Part shown: piece by piece, positions 25,041-31,303 of the stretch
Position numbering within the stretch: position 1 is the first letter of the stretch
How the letters are laid out: each line of letters starts with the position of its first letter
IMG/VR virus record: IMGVR_UViG_3300013372_002058
Span: 1-58,684 of that record
Strand: one strand, 5' to 3'
Source: a virus
Length of the DNA: 58,684 nt
The notes under the pieces: model-generated
Told to the model about the DNA's origin: nothing
The model's input: the letters and a program-made list of their open reading frames with translations, nothing else
The model's database searches: none
Program-made: the position numbers and the translations under genes

Positions 25041-25204
25041 ATAATCCAAATGTCACTAGTCAAACAGAATTGTGGCTGTCCCATGGGTGCGGGCGCATTG
25101 ATCTTTTTATTGATCGTGGCGCATGCGTGAAGTGGGGTTTACTCTTACAAGAGTAAAAAGTGGCGGTTTGCGTAAAAGTCTTAAAATCCTTGGAAGCTAG
25201 GGCA
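25041..25204. other. Non-coding stretch upstream of the csrA promoter
   Basis: No gene with a credible ribosome-binding site is seen on either strand. It lies between a terminator and the csrA promoter and carries an orphan dyad repeat (25138-25157), an AACCGCCAC copy beside it that recurs in the csrA leader and before the gene at 24260, and GATC-TTTTTATT-GATC near 25101. The whole gap 24902-25314 is regulatory in appearance. Confidence 0.5.
25138..25157 (-). repeat. Early-leader dyad repeat, copy 6 (orphan)
   Basis: An exact copy with no gene directly after it. On the minus strand the next features are the csrA promoter and leader. It may mark a lost gene or a short untranslated RNA. Confidence 0.8.
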
Positions 25205-25237
25205 TAAAAAAACCCCCCTTGCAACAAGCAAGAGGGG
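25205..25237 (-). terminator. Rho-independent terminator after the 252-aa gene
   Basis: On the minus strand the arms CCCCTCTTGC and GCAAGGGGGG pair over 10 bp with loop TTGTT, followed by seven T. It separates the first early gene from the csrA promoter. Confidence 0.85.
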
Positions 25238-25280
25238 TAAACTAGGTAATGCAAGGGGATTAAGTAAAAAACAGTTAAAA

Positions 25281-25316
25281 ACACAAAAAACACAAGAAAC
25301 ACAAGAAACACAAGTT
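25281..25316. repeat. Four tandem 9-bp units (ACACAAGAA type)
   Basis: Units at 25281, 25290, 25299 and 25308 read ACACAAAAA, ACACAAGAA, ACACAAGAA and ACACAAGTT. They end at the stop codon of the 252-aa gene. Slippage repeat or short binding array; no function can be assigned. Confidence 0.7.
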
Positions 25317-26073
25317 ATTTGCCAGAAAGATCATATCGTTTGCTCTTATTAACCATGGTTAATTGATCGCAAAGTTTAGTAGAAAAATCTTGATCGATAT
25401 TAAAAACATGAGCACAAAACGCAATTAAATAATCATTGCTAATGTCGCATTGTCTTTTTAATTCGATAGCAAGATTGTAGGCTGATTGTTCTTTGCTATT
25501 GTGAACCGGATTAGATTCTAAAGGCTTATTTTCTAAGGCTTTTTGTTCCTTTTCTTTAAAAGCCTTTTCGTTCCTATCTTGCAAAGTCGGCATGCCTTTT
25601 AAAGTGTTTACGATCTCCCGTAATTCTTTAGTTTCGACATTGTTAGGCACGGCTTTGATAGTCTCAGAAATAGGCTTTTCAGCCTTATTTGTTGTGACTA
25701 TTTCAAGAGCGCCTACACCGTTACAAGCCGGGACTGATTGCATGCTAGCTAATCCAATAGCCAAACAAGTTACATTCTTAAATCCTAGTAACCATGCCTT
25801 ATCTTTCTTTGCAATATTCCCAATCTTGATCATATTGGAGAAAGTAAATGAAGAGTTGGTTATACCTAGTTCTTTCCATGTATCGTTCCATTCAGCCCGG
25901 TAATCTTTTAAACTTTCATCCTCTTTGATATTGCTTTCAATTAGATTGAAAGTTTCAATACAAATATCGATAAAAGCTTTCGATAAGTCCTTTTCGGCAC
26001 GGCTTAAAACAAGATTGAACTTGTTAAGAGAATTGGCCGAAAAGCTTTTCAAGATGCTGCTAATAGTCTTCAT
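25315..26073 (-). CDS. First minus-strand early protein, 252 aa, unknown
   Basis: No family recognised. The start at 26073 is used because it follows GAAAGGA in a hairpin; an upstream in-frame start (26109) lacks a site. The N-terminal 110 residues are helical (SFSANSLNKFNLVLSRAEKDLSKAFIDICI is one helix-rich part), a charged linker lies around 140-200, and the C-terminus is helical. It has its own promoter, dyad and terminator, so it is a single-gene unit nearest to the divergent control region. It may be an early regulator, but this rests on position only. Confidence 0.7.
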   Translation of the reverse strand: MKTISSILKSFSANSLNKFNLVLSRAEKDLSKAFIDICIETFNLIESNIKEDESLKDYRAEWNDTWKELGITNSSFTFSNMIKIGNIAKKDKAWLLGFKNVTCLAIGLASMQSVPACNGVGALEIVTTNKAEKPISETIKAVPNNVETKELREIVNTLKGMPTLQDRNEKAFKEKEQKALENKPLESNPVHNSKEQSAYNLAIELKRQCDISNDYLIAFCAHVFNIDQDFSTKLCDQLTMVNKSKRYDLSGK

Positions 26074-26079
26074 GGGGTG

Positions 26080-26096
26080 CAATCCTTTCAAGATTG
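26080..26096 (-). promoter_or_regulatory. Shine-Dalgarno hairpin of the 252-aa gene (covarying stem)
   Basis: The transcript reads CAAUCUUGAAAGGAUUG: a 6-bp stem ending in a U-G pair, with loop UGAAA. The loop and closing pair match the elements at 17171 and 21881 while the outer stem has changed on both sides, which supports a real RNA fold. Confidence 0.55.
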
Positions 26097-26132
26097 TTTC
26101 CCCTTGCATCGCCTAGTTGTCAAAGATCATTG

Positions 26133-26152
26133 TTTACTCTTACAAGAGCAAA
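26133..26152 (-). repeat. Early-leader dyad repeat, copy 7 (252-aa gene)
   Basis: The minus strand reads TTTGCTCTTGTAAGAGTAAA. The single change (A to G) breaks the DNA symmetry but keeps RNA pairing as G-U. Confidence 0.8.
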
Positions 26153-26175
26153 CACGCCAAACACCAACAGATAGA

Positions 26176-26205
26176 ACAATAATCGATCAAGCTATTCCAT
26201 GTCAA
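26176..26205 (-). promoter_or_regulatory. Sigma70-like promoter of the 252-aa gene
   Basis: On the minus strand, TTGACA (26200-26205) and TATTGT (26176-26181) with an 18-bp spacer. The -10 is weak, but the -35 is perfect, as in the csrA and MoxR promoters. Confidence 0.5.
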
Positions 26206-26351
26206 AATAAATCTTGCAAGAATTTTAAGATTGTTCTAAAACGCCTATTTTTATAGTGCTTTTATTTTAGGCGGATACTGTCAATTGAAGATAATGACGA
26301 TCGGGAATTAGAGTAATGGCAAGGCATGCTATGCAAGCTTGCTACCATTGC

Positions 26352-26373
26352 TAGCTATTGAAGTAGCTATTGA
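26352..26373. repeat. Direct repeat TAGCTATTGA x2
   Basis: Two identical 10-bp units at 26352 and 26364, about one helical turn apart, in the divergent control region. They may be a protein-binding site. Confidence 0.6.
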
Positions 26374-26569
26374 TCGGTATAGGAACCATAACGGAATAGT
26401 AGGTGAGTAGATATCTAGGAATTGTAGGGACTAGGCAAGCTAGGCAGGATACCCCGTAGACCCCCATGTGCCCCCCAAGTATAGGTTACGGTCATCAACC
26501 ATAATTTTTGGCTATTTTCCAGTTTGGCATTCGGGACATGTCATCTGCGCTGGAGCGCAAAAAGTGCAT

Positions 26570-26603
26570 AAAAAAAGACCGGAACTAGCGTTGGTAGCTC
26601 CGG
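26570..26603 (-). terminator. Terminator-like hairpin on the minus strand with no gene upstream
   Basis: The minus strand reads CCGGAGCTA, loop CCAACGC, TAGTTCCGG, a 9-bp stem with one G-U pair, then TC and seven T. No minus-strand gene ends here, so it may end a short antisense RNA (see 26604-26642). Confidence 0.65.
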
Positions 26604-26642
26604 CCCTCGAAAGGAGTGCGACCATGGTTTGGACAGTCGTAC
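26570..26642 (-). ncRNA. Candidate antisense small RNA, about 72 nt
   Basis: A weak promoter TTGTTT (26671-26676), 16 bp, TATGAT (26649-26654) predicts a start near 26642, and the terminator at 26570-26603 would end it. The RNA would be complementary to the leader and ribosome-binding site of the plus-strand genes. It also contains CUCCUUUCGAG, complementary for 11 nt to the MoxR Shine-Dalgarno. No direct evidence of transcription. Confidence 0.3.
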
Positions 26643-26668
26643 ATAGGCATCATAGGCGAGTATTTTAA
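26624..26668 (+). CDS. Possible 14-aa leader peptide
   Basis: ATG with a strong AAGGAG seven bases upstream encodes MVWTVVHRHHRRVF and stops about 100 nt before the initiator gene. The His/Arg run and the hairpin upstream suggest a leader peptide, but its small size makes it uncertain. In the same frame, a GTG at 26468 would give 66 aa without a good site. Confidence 0.35.
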   Translation: MVWTVVHRHHRRVF

Positions 26669-26676
26669 AAAAACAA
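26649..26676 (-). promoter_or_regulatory. Weak promoter for the candidate antisense RNA
   Basis: TTGTTT and TATGAT on the minus strand with a 16-bp spacer. Reported because it is in the right place relative to the terminator at 26570. Confidence 0.3.
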
Positions 26677-26770
26677 TAGGAAAGCATTTGATCTTGCAAA
26701 AAAAGTAGCTAAGATCATCGATCCCGTTTGGACAAAGCGTTGTTTGTTGTCAAGAAAGGCACAAAATACC

Positions 26771-27904
26771 ATGGCGAAGAAAACTCCAAAACCACCTGAA
26801 TTTTTAACGATCTACCTGTTAGATGACCCAGAACTCAAATCGTTAGTAATATCGCTAAATAGACCCACTACAGAGGCTCTAGGAGCCATCTTCTTGCTTT
26901 GGGTACTTGCAGTTGAGGCAGAAGCCCACCAAAACGAATGGATTCTTGGAATGAGCTGGCAGGAGATCGATGATGCGGTAGGCATTCCGGGATTTTGCGA
27001 TGCGATGGTTGCGGTGAAATGGATGAAAAAGCTGACTATCGCTGGAGCTGGCGCAGTTCAAATCCTGAAGATTACTAAGCAAATTAAGCCAAAGCCACCA
27101 GCTAATTTTGACCCAGACGAAGAGCATTTGACGCAAGATAAACGCTCAAAAACGCTGGAAACCATAAAATCCCTCTCTCCCTTTAATCCCCTGTCCCTGC
27201 ACCCTCTTTCCCCTACTCCTCTCTCCCCCTCTTTTCTCTCCCCTACAACCCCTCTCTATACACCCCCTCACTCCACACCTCTATCACCCACACCCTTCAC
27301 CCCTTTTAATCCCTCTCACCCTATCTTCAATATCATCTATGAAAAACAAACCTCTTCTGTCAATCAGAGCGATTCTGAAAGCTTAGTGTCAGCCAAGAGT
27401 GGTCAAAAATCTTCATGCTTCGCATTACCACAAAATGGTGTGGTCTCATTTAAAAAGTCTTTCCAAGAGCAATGCCCTGAGATATACAAATCGCTTGGTT
27501 CTGGGGATGAAAGGTACGAGGAATTAAAAGAATATGCAGCTAAACTTTGCTGGTTGTTTGTAAATCAATACAAGGGTTATGGTTTATACAATCGGCAACA
27601 CTTTTTTAAAGCGAACATTGGCACAATCTTTGAAATTATACGGCTTAAAGTTAGCCCGATAGCCCTTAAGTACGAGATTTTAAGTGACACTAGGGATAAA
27701 TCAGAGCCAGTTTTTAAGCTGTCTGAACGAGCTAATAAGTTTATGATTGATCCTAAATTTAATTCTTACAACGATGTGGAAATTGATTACATCTACCACT
27801 ACGGCAAACTCGAAGACTCTGAAGATCCAAACGGTTGGGTGTCTGGATTAGAGTCTGAGCTTGAAAGACACTTAGGTGTTCAAAAACAGCAGAAAACTGT
27901 TTAG
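26771..27904 (+). CDS. Putative replication initiator / replisome organiser, 377 aa
   Basis: The N-terminal 130 residues have the layout of a winged-helix phage replisome organiser: FLTIYLLDDPELKSL, then TTEALGAIFLLWVLAVEAEAHQNEWI, MSWQEIDDAVGIPGFCDAMVAVKWM and a strand. A Ser/Pro/Leu/Thr linker follows (about 134-190), then a helical C-terminal domain. This domain order is like lambda O, whose origin is in the linker DNA. The linker DNA here is almost G-free for 170 nt. The ATG at 26771 is preferred to an in-frame TTG at 26744. Assignment is by pattern, not by a firm family match. Confidence 0.6.
   Translation: MAKKTPKPPEFLTIYLLDDPELKSLVISLNRPTTEALGAIFLLWVLAVEAEAHQNEWILGMSWQEIDDAVGIPGFCDAMVAVKWMKKLTIAGAGAVQILKITKQIKPKPPANFDPDEEHLTQDKRSKTLETIKSLSPFNPLSLHPLSPTPLSPSFLSPTTPLYTPPHSTPLSPTPFTPFNPSHPIFNIIYEKQTSSVNQSDSESLVSAKSGQKSSCFALPQNGVVSFKKSFQEQCPEIYKSLGSGDERYEELKEYAAKLCWLFVNQYKGYGLYNRQHFFKANIGTIFEIIRLKVSPIALKYEILSDTRDKSEPVFKLSERANKFMIDPKFNSYNDVEIDYIYHYGKLEDSEDPNGWVSGLESELERHLGVQKQQKTV
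27171..27340 (+). other. Nearly G-free C/T-rich tract in the initiator gene, candidate origin
   Basis: Over 170 nt I count two G. The strand is made of CCCCTCTCTCC-like runs with some A and T. It codes for the low-complexity linker of the initiator. Such strand asymmetry and central position recall origins embedded in initiator genes (lambda O). Confidence 0.5.
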
Positions 27905-28416
27905 GCTGGCCAGTGTTTGTTAGGCTTTTCCCACCAAAAAGTGAGATCTTCTTTGGTGTCATCGTAGTATCTGCCTACAAAGTCAGACTTAAACTTGCTT
28001 CCGTAGTTTTCAAACATGGTAAGTGTTAGGATCTCGTTGGTTAGCTTAAGGTTTTCTTTGATTAGCTCAACGATTTTAGTGTAGTTGCCTCCACGGATGA
28101 CACCTGCCTCTACTAAGAGGATCTTTTTGTCTTTAATATGTATTAAGTTAAGGTAGAAAACAGCTAGGAAAGCGTTAATAAAATCATCATCAAACTCTTG
28201 ATCAGGGTAAGGCACATCAACCCCAAACCCTGCACAGATTTCCCCATCGTGAGATAGCTGATGCCTAAGGTATTGAGCGATTACTGAGGAATAATCAGTG
28301 GATACTGCAACTATAACCGTGTTAGACGCATTAATGTTTTCTGAAACTAACCTACACCTAAGCGAGTTCATCAGCTTCATTTCTTCTAGCCAGTTAACAA
28401 AGAGAATTTCACGCAT
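27901..28416 (-). CDS. Phosphoribosyltransferase-like protein, 171 aa
   Basis: The segment KKILLVEAGVIRGGNYTKIVELIK (near 98-121) has the strand-loop-helix shape of the PRPP-binding motif of type I phosphoribosyltransferases, though the usual two acidic residues are changed to E-A. The C-terminal FWWEKPNKHW resembles the PWE end of hypoxanthine/xanthine enzymes, and the N-terminus has TVIVAVSTDYSSVIAQYL. It may be a nucleotide-salvage enzyme or an inactive relative. It is the only minus-strand gene in the replication block and overlaps the end of the initiator gene by 4 bp. Confidence 0.6.
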   Translation of the reverse strand: MREILFVNWLEEMKLMNSLRCRLVSENINASNTVIVAVSTDYSSVIAQYLRHQLSHDGEICAGFGVDVPYPDQEFDDDFINAFLAVFYLNLIHIKDKKILLVEAGVIRGGNYTKIVELIKENLKLTNEILTLTMFENYGSKFKSDFVGRYYDDTKEDLTFWWEKPNKHWPA

Positions 28417-28517
28417 ATTAGGCTCCTAGGTAAAAAATCTGTTAGGCTATTGTTTTGTTTTAGTGGTTCTGGTAGAGATAAGCACTAGACACATCTTATC
28501 CACGAAAGGGGTGAGTA

Positions 28518-29327
28518 ATGATTCCTGCAGAAAACATAGAAGATTTCGGTCAATGGGTCAATTGGATTGTTGCCAGAACCAAATGGAACACCAAAGATCA
28601 GATAATTGCCTTACGCCGAATGGTTGCTGACTTTGAAGCCTTGGTTTATACGGCTAAAGAGGTGACTAAAGCTACTCAAAAGATATTTTTTAATAATTCT
28701 GGAAATAAAATCGAGTTCGATCCGAATATATTAGTAACGATAGTTGACATCGTTCAGCTAGAACGCTCTAAAGAAGAAGAAATAAAGGTAGAAATACAGT
28801 CTGGAAGGTTCCAGTGCGGTGATTGTAAGTGCGAAGGGTATGTACCAGTGCCCCATCCTAAGAGTATTCGCAAGAAATCTAACGGAGATGTGCTAGTTTT
28901 GAATGGCGTTACAGCTTTATGCACCTGTCACTGCGCAATTGGTAGGGATAAGCTGCTTAATGCAGCGAATAGTAACCGATTCATCCTACAAATTGAGGTA
29001 TATCAGCAAACCTTCCCCGGATGGAAGCGAGAAATGCAGAGAAGGTACGATTGTGACCTAAGCTACAGCTTATCCATGATTGGATTAACGATTGAGGAGT
29101 TTAAAGCCTTAGATGAAGAGAAAAGGAGGCAGATCTTCTTGAAAGGTGCTAAAGGTATAGGGGCAGGGTGTACAACCACTGAGAACCTTAAGCCTTTGTA
29201 CCCATACTTGATTAAGCGCACCAACTCTTTTGATGATATGCCTGTTGTTCAGAACGATTTTTCATATGATGCTATAACAAACGGGCGTTCTACGGAAGAA
29301 CACCTGCATGAAGCATCGTTTTCCTAG
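28518..29327 (+). CDS. Unknown protein of the replication block, 269 aa, Cys-containing
   Basis: GAAAGGGG lies before the ATG. A cysteine cluster CGDCKC (about 97-102) and LCTCHC (134-139) could bind zinc or Fe-S; the helical parts on both sides have no known pattern. It lies between the initiator and the SSB-tail protein, so a role as primosome or helicase-loader component is possible. That is from context only. Confidence 0.65.
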   Translation: MIPAENIEDFGQWVNWIVARTKWNTKDQIIALRRMVADFEALVYTAKEVTKATQKIFFNNSGNKIEFDPNILVTIVDIVQLERSKEEEIKVEIQSGRFQCGDCKCEGYVPVPHPKSIRKKSNGDVLVLNGVTALCTCHCAIGRDKLLNAANSNRFILQIEVYQQTFPGWKREMQRRYDCDLSYSLSMIGLTIEEFKALDEEKRRQIFLKGAKGIGAGCTTTENLKPLYPYLIKRTNSFDDMPVVQNDFSYDAITNGRSTEEHLHEASFS

Positions 29328-29345
29328 CGTTGAGGAGTGTTAGTT

Positions 29346-29858
29346 ATGTCAGAAGTTAAAGAATACAAGTTGCCATCACGGAACGGGAGGTTGCATGGTA
29401 CATACATCATACCACAGCCCGTACTGCGAGAGGCAGCTAAGAAGTTTCCTACTGTAAGTGTTGATGTTCAGATCAAAAAGATGGTGGATTGGTTGGAAAA
29501 AGAACCAGATCTCCAGAAAAAAGATGAGTGGTATCCAGAATTTATCCTTAATTGGTTCGCTAGAGCTGCTGGCCACAAGATTGAAACCGATAAAAGGGGT
29601 CAAACAGGGGGTCAAAGTGGTGGAAATAGTGACCAAATGGGGGCTATTTTGAAGGAAATCAAGCTTATAAATGAGCGTATTGGGACCCTGCAAAGGCTAC
29701 TTTTAAAGCGTTTATTTGCTGAAGATGGCGATGTTGATGCATCTAAGATACTAGAAGGGGCTAATCTAGTAGAGGATGGTGAAGAGATAGATGCCGATTT
29801 TGAAATTGTGCCACCAAAGAAGGCTCCAAGTCGTGATGACGAAGACCTTCCTTTCTGA
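29346..29858 (+). CDS. DNA-replication accessory protein with SSB-like C-terminal tip, 170 aa
   Basis: The last residues, SRDDEDLPF, match the acidic tip of bacterial SSB (DDDIPF type), which recruits many replication and repair proteins. The N-terminal part has WYPEFILNWFARAAGHK, a motif seen in some phage replication proteins, followed by a Gly/Gln linker and a helix at about 100-125. It does not look like a canonical OB-fold SSB. It may compete for or recruit host SSB partners. GAGGAG precedes the ATG at 29346; a GTG at 29337 is less likely. Confidence 0.7.
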   Translation: MSEVKEYKLPSRNGRLHGTYIIPQPVLREAAKKFPTVSVDVQIKKMVDWLEKEPDLQKKDEWYPEFILNWFARAAGHKIETDKRGQTGGQSGGNSDQMGAILKEIKLINERIGTLQRLLLKRLFAEDGDVDASKILEGANLVEDGEEIDADFEIVPPKKAPSRDDEDLPF

Positions 29859-29866
29859 TAAAAAAG

Positions 29867-29896
29867 AACCCTCAGGTAAAACTGGGGGTTTTTTTA
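29867..29896 (+). terminator. Rho-independent terminator of the replication block
   Basis: Arms AACCCTCAG and CTGGGGGTT (one wobble) with loop GTAAAA, followed by TTTTT. It lies 9 bp after the stop and directly before the late promoter. Confidence 0.85.
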
Positions 29897-29897
29897 T

Positions 29898-29926
29898 TTG
29901 ACTTTTTATTTGGAACCAATCATATT
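29898..29926 (+). promoter_or_regulatory. Sigma70-like late promoter
   Basis: TTGACT (29898-29903), 17 bp, CATATT (29921-29926). The predicted start is near 29933. It precedes the scaffold-like gene and is the only good plus-strand promoter I found for the late block. Confidence 0.65.
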
Positions 29927-29932
29927 TAAGTT

Positions 29933-29951
29933 ACTACAAATTAGTTGTAGT
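29933..29951 (+). promoter_or_regulatory. Inverted repeat at the late start site
   Basis: ACTACAA-ATTAG-TTGTAGT, a perfect 7-bp dyad beginning at the predicted late transcription start. It may be an operator or a 5'-terminal mRNA hairpin, as for the MoxR leader. Confidence 0.55.
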
Positions 29952-29964
29952 CAAAAGGAAAAAC

Positions 29965-31248
29965 ATGGACCCAGAAACTATTGGTCAGTCAGAATCCAGT
30001 TCAGTACCAGAATCTTCTGGTATGTCATCCGAACCGCAATCAAGCGGTGGTGAGTTTACTGGTTCGTCTTCTCCTGAAACTTCAGGTGGTCAAGGTGGAC
30101 AATCAAGTCCGCAACAATTTGTAGCAAATCCTAATCAGCGCAATGGTGCTCCTAACGGATACGGCACTAGCCCTGCTTCGGTGAATGCTCCACCACAACA
30201 ACAACCGCAAACGCCTCAGCAACAACAGTACACTGTGCGTGAAGCTATTGCTCGATACGGATATGATGCTCAGGGATACACAAATGATGCTGAAGCTATT
30301 CGAGATTTAGTTGCAAAAGCGCAACAGTCTCAGCAGCTACAGCAAATGGCTCAGTATGGTAATCAGTATCTGCAACATGCTGGCGACTTTAATAATTGGC
30401 TAAAAGAAAAACAAGCTGCAGAAGCTGCTAAAGCTGCACCTGCTCAAGAGTCTTGGTGGAAAGCTCCAGAGTTTGATCCTGAATGGCGATCAAAGGTTGT
30501 AAGAGATTCCAATGGAAACCTTACTACTTTACCCGGTGCTCCTCCTGACTTAATTAATAAATACTCCAGTGCTATTGAGCATAGAGATAAATTCCTAGAG
30601 CAATTTGCATTTGATCCAGTAGGGGCGATTAAGCCCGGTATTGAAGAAGTTGCTAAAGGGTTAATTGAAAAGATTCTTGGCGAGCGAGATAATCAGCAAC
30701 AGGTTCAATCCTTTGCTAAAGATTATATTGCACAAAATAGTAGCTGGCTACATCAGCGGGATCAGCAGGGCAAGCTTGTCTATGATCGAGCAACTGGTAA
30801 GCCAGCTCTAGCTCCTTACGGTAAAGCTTTTGCTCACTATGTTCAACAAGCTGCAGCAACAGGAATAGCTAACGAGAACCAACGAGCATCGTATGCTGCA
30901 TCTATGGTTCAGCGTGATTACCTGAAGCATCAAGCTCAACGAGAAGCACAGCAGAATGCTCAGTATCGAGATTACTATCATCAATCTATGATGCAACAGC
31001 AAGCTGCTCAACAGCAAGCTGCTCAACAAGCTGCTCAACGCCAACAGGGCGAACAGCAGAAGCAGCAGTTTGTGCAACAGGCTCCAGCGAGACAAGGTAA
31101 TGCTTTGTCTAGGATCGGCAATTCGGACGCAGCTGCTTTATCAAGCAGTGGCGCAGTGAAAAACAAAGCCTTGAATTTGGCGCAGAGAATGCGTCAGTCA
31201 TTAGAAGCCAATGGGGTTTCTGAGGGTAGTTTTAATCGTTCACGATAA
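29965..31248 (+). CDS. Scaffold-like protein, 427 aa
   Basis: It lies directly before the major capsid protein. The first 75 residues are Ser/Gly/Gln/Pro-rich and disordered, the middle has a TVREAIARYGYDAQGYTNDAEAIRDLV helical domain, and the C-terminal third is Ala/Gln-rich coiled coil. Acidic or Gln-rich helical proteins upstream of the capsid gene are usually scaffolds. AAAAGGAAAAAC precedes the ATG. No sequence family recognised with certainty. Confidence 0.7.
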   Translation: MDPETIGQSESSSVPESSGMSSEPQSSGGEFTGSSSPETSGGQGGQSSPQQFVANPNQRNGAPNGYGTSPASVNAPPQQQPQTPQQQQYTVREAIARYGYDAQGYTNDAEAIRDLVAKAQQSQQLQQMAQYGNQYLQHAGDFNNWLKEKQAAEAAKAAPAQESWWKAPEFDPEWRSKVVRDSNGNLTTLPGAPPDLINKYSSAIEHRDKFLEQFAFDPVGAIKPGIEEVAKGLIEKILGERDNQQQVQSFAKDYIAQNSSWLHQRDQQGKLVYDRATGKPALAPYGKAFAHYVQQAAATGIANENQRASYAASMVQRDYLKHQAQREAQQNAQYRDYYHQSMMQQQAAQQQAAQQAAQRQQGEQQKQQFVQQAPARQGNALSRIGNSDAAALSSSGAVKNKALNLAQRMRQSLEANGVSEGSFNRSR

Positions 31249-31303
31249 TGTTTTTAATTTCCCGCCCCACGGGTAATACCGGAGAATATAAGGGTTAATT
31301 GTT

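Larger units (their letters stand above)
26153..26623. other. Divergent control region between minus early genes and plus replication genes
   Basis: About 470 bases without a convincing gene. It holds the promoter of the 252-aa gene (26176-26205), an inverted repeat CGCCTA...TAGGCG near 26250-26285, two TAGCTATTGA direct repeats 12 bp apart (26352 and 26364), two CTAGGCA repeats 9 bp apart (26431 and 26440) and a minus-strand terminator (26570-26603). No clear plus-strand promoter was found. Confidence 0.55.

Noticed and set aside
24959-25165. CRISPR-like array of short repeats
   Set aside because: Repeats are short, irregularly spaced and part of leaders; no cas genes.
20551-26152. Dyad repeats as terminators or insertion-sequence ends
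   Set aside because: No T-tracts, no transposase, same orientation, and a position just before start codons.
26512-26567. Zinc-ribbon-like minus-strand frame (CTFC...CPEC)
   Set aside because: No start codon or ribosome-binding site; the frame runs through the terminator T-tract just upstream.
26468-26623. GTG-started 66-aa plus-strand ORF
   Set aside because: No ribosome-binding site and no family; only its last 14 codons have a good start site (26624).
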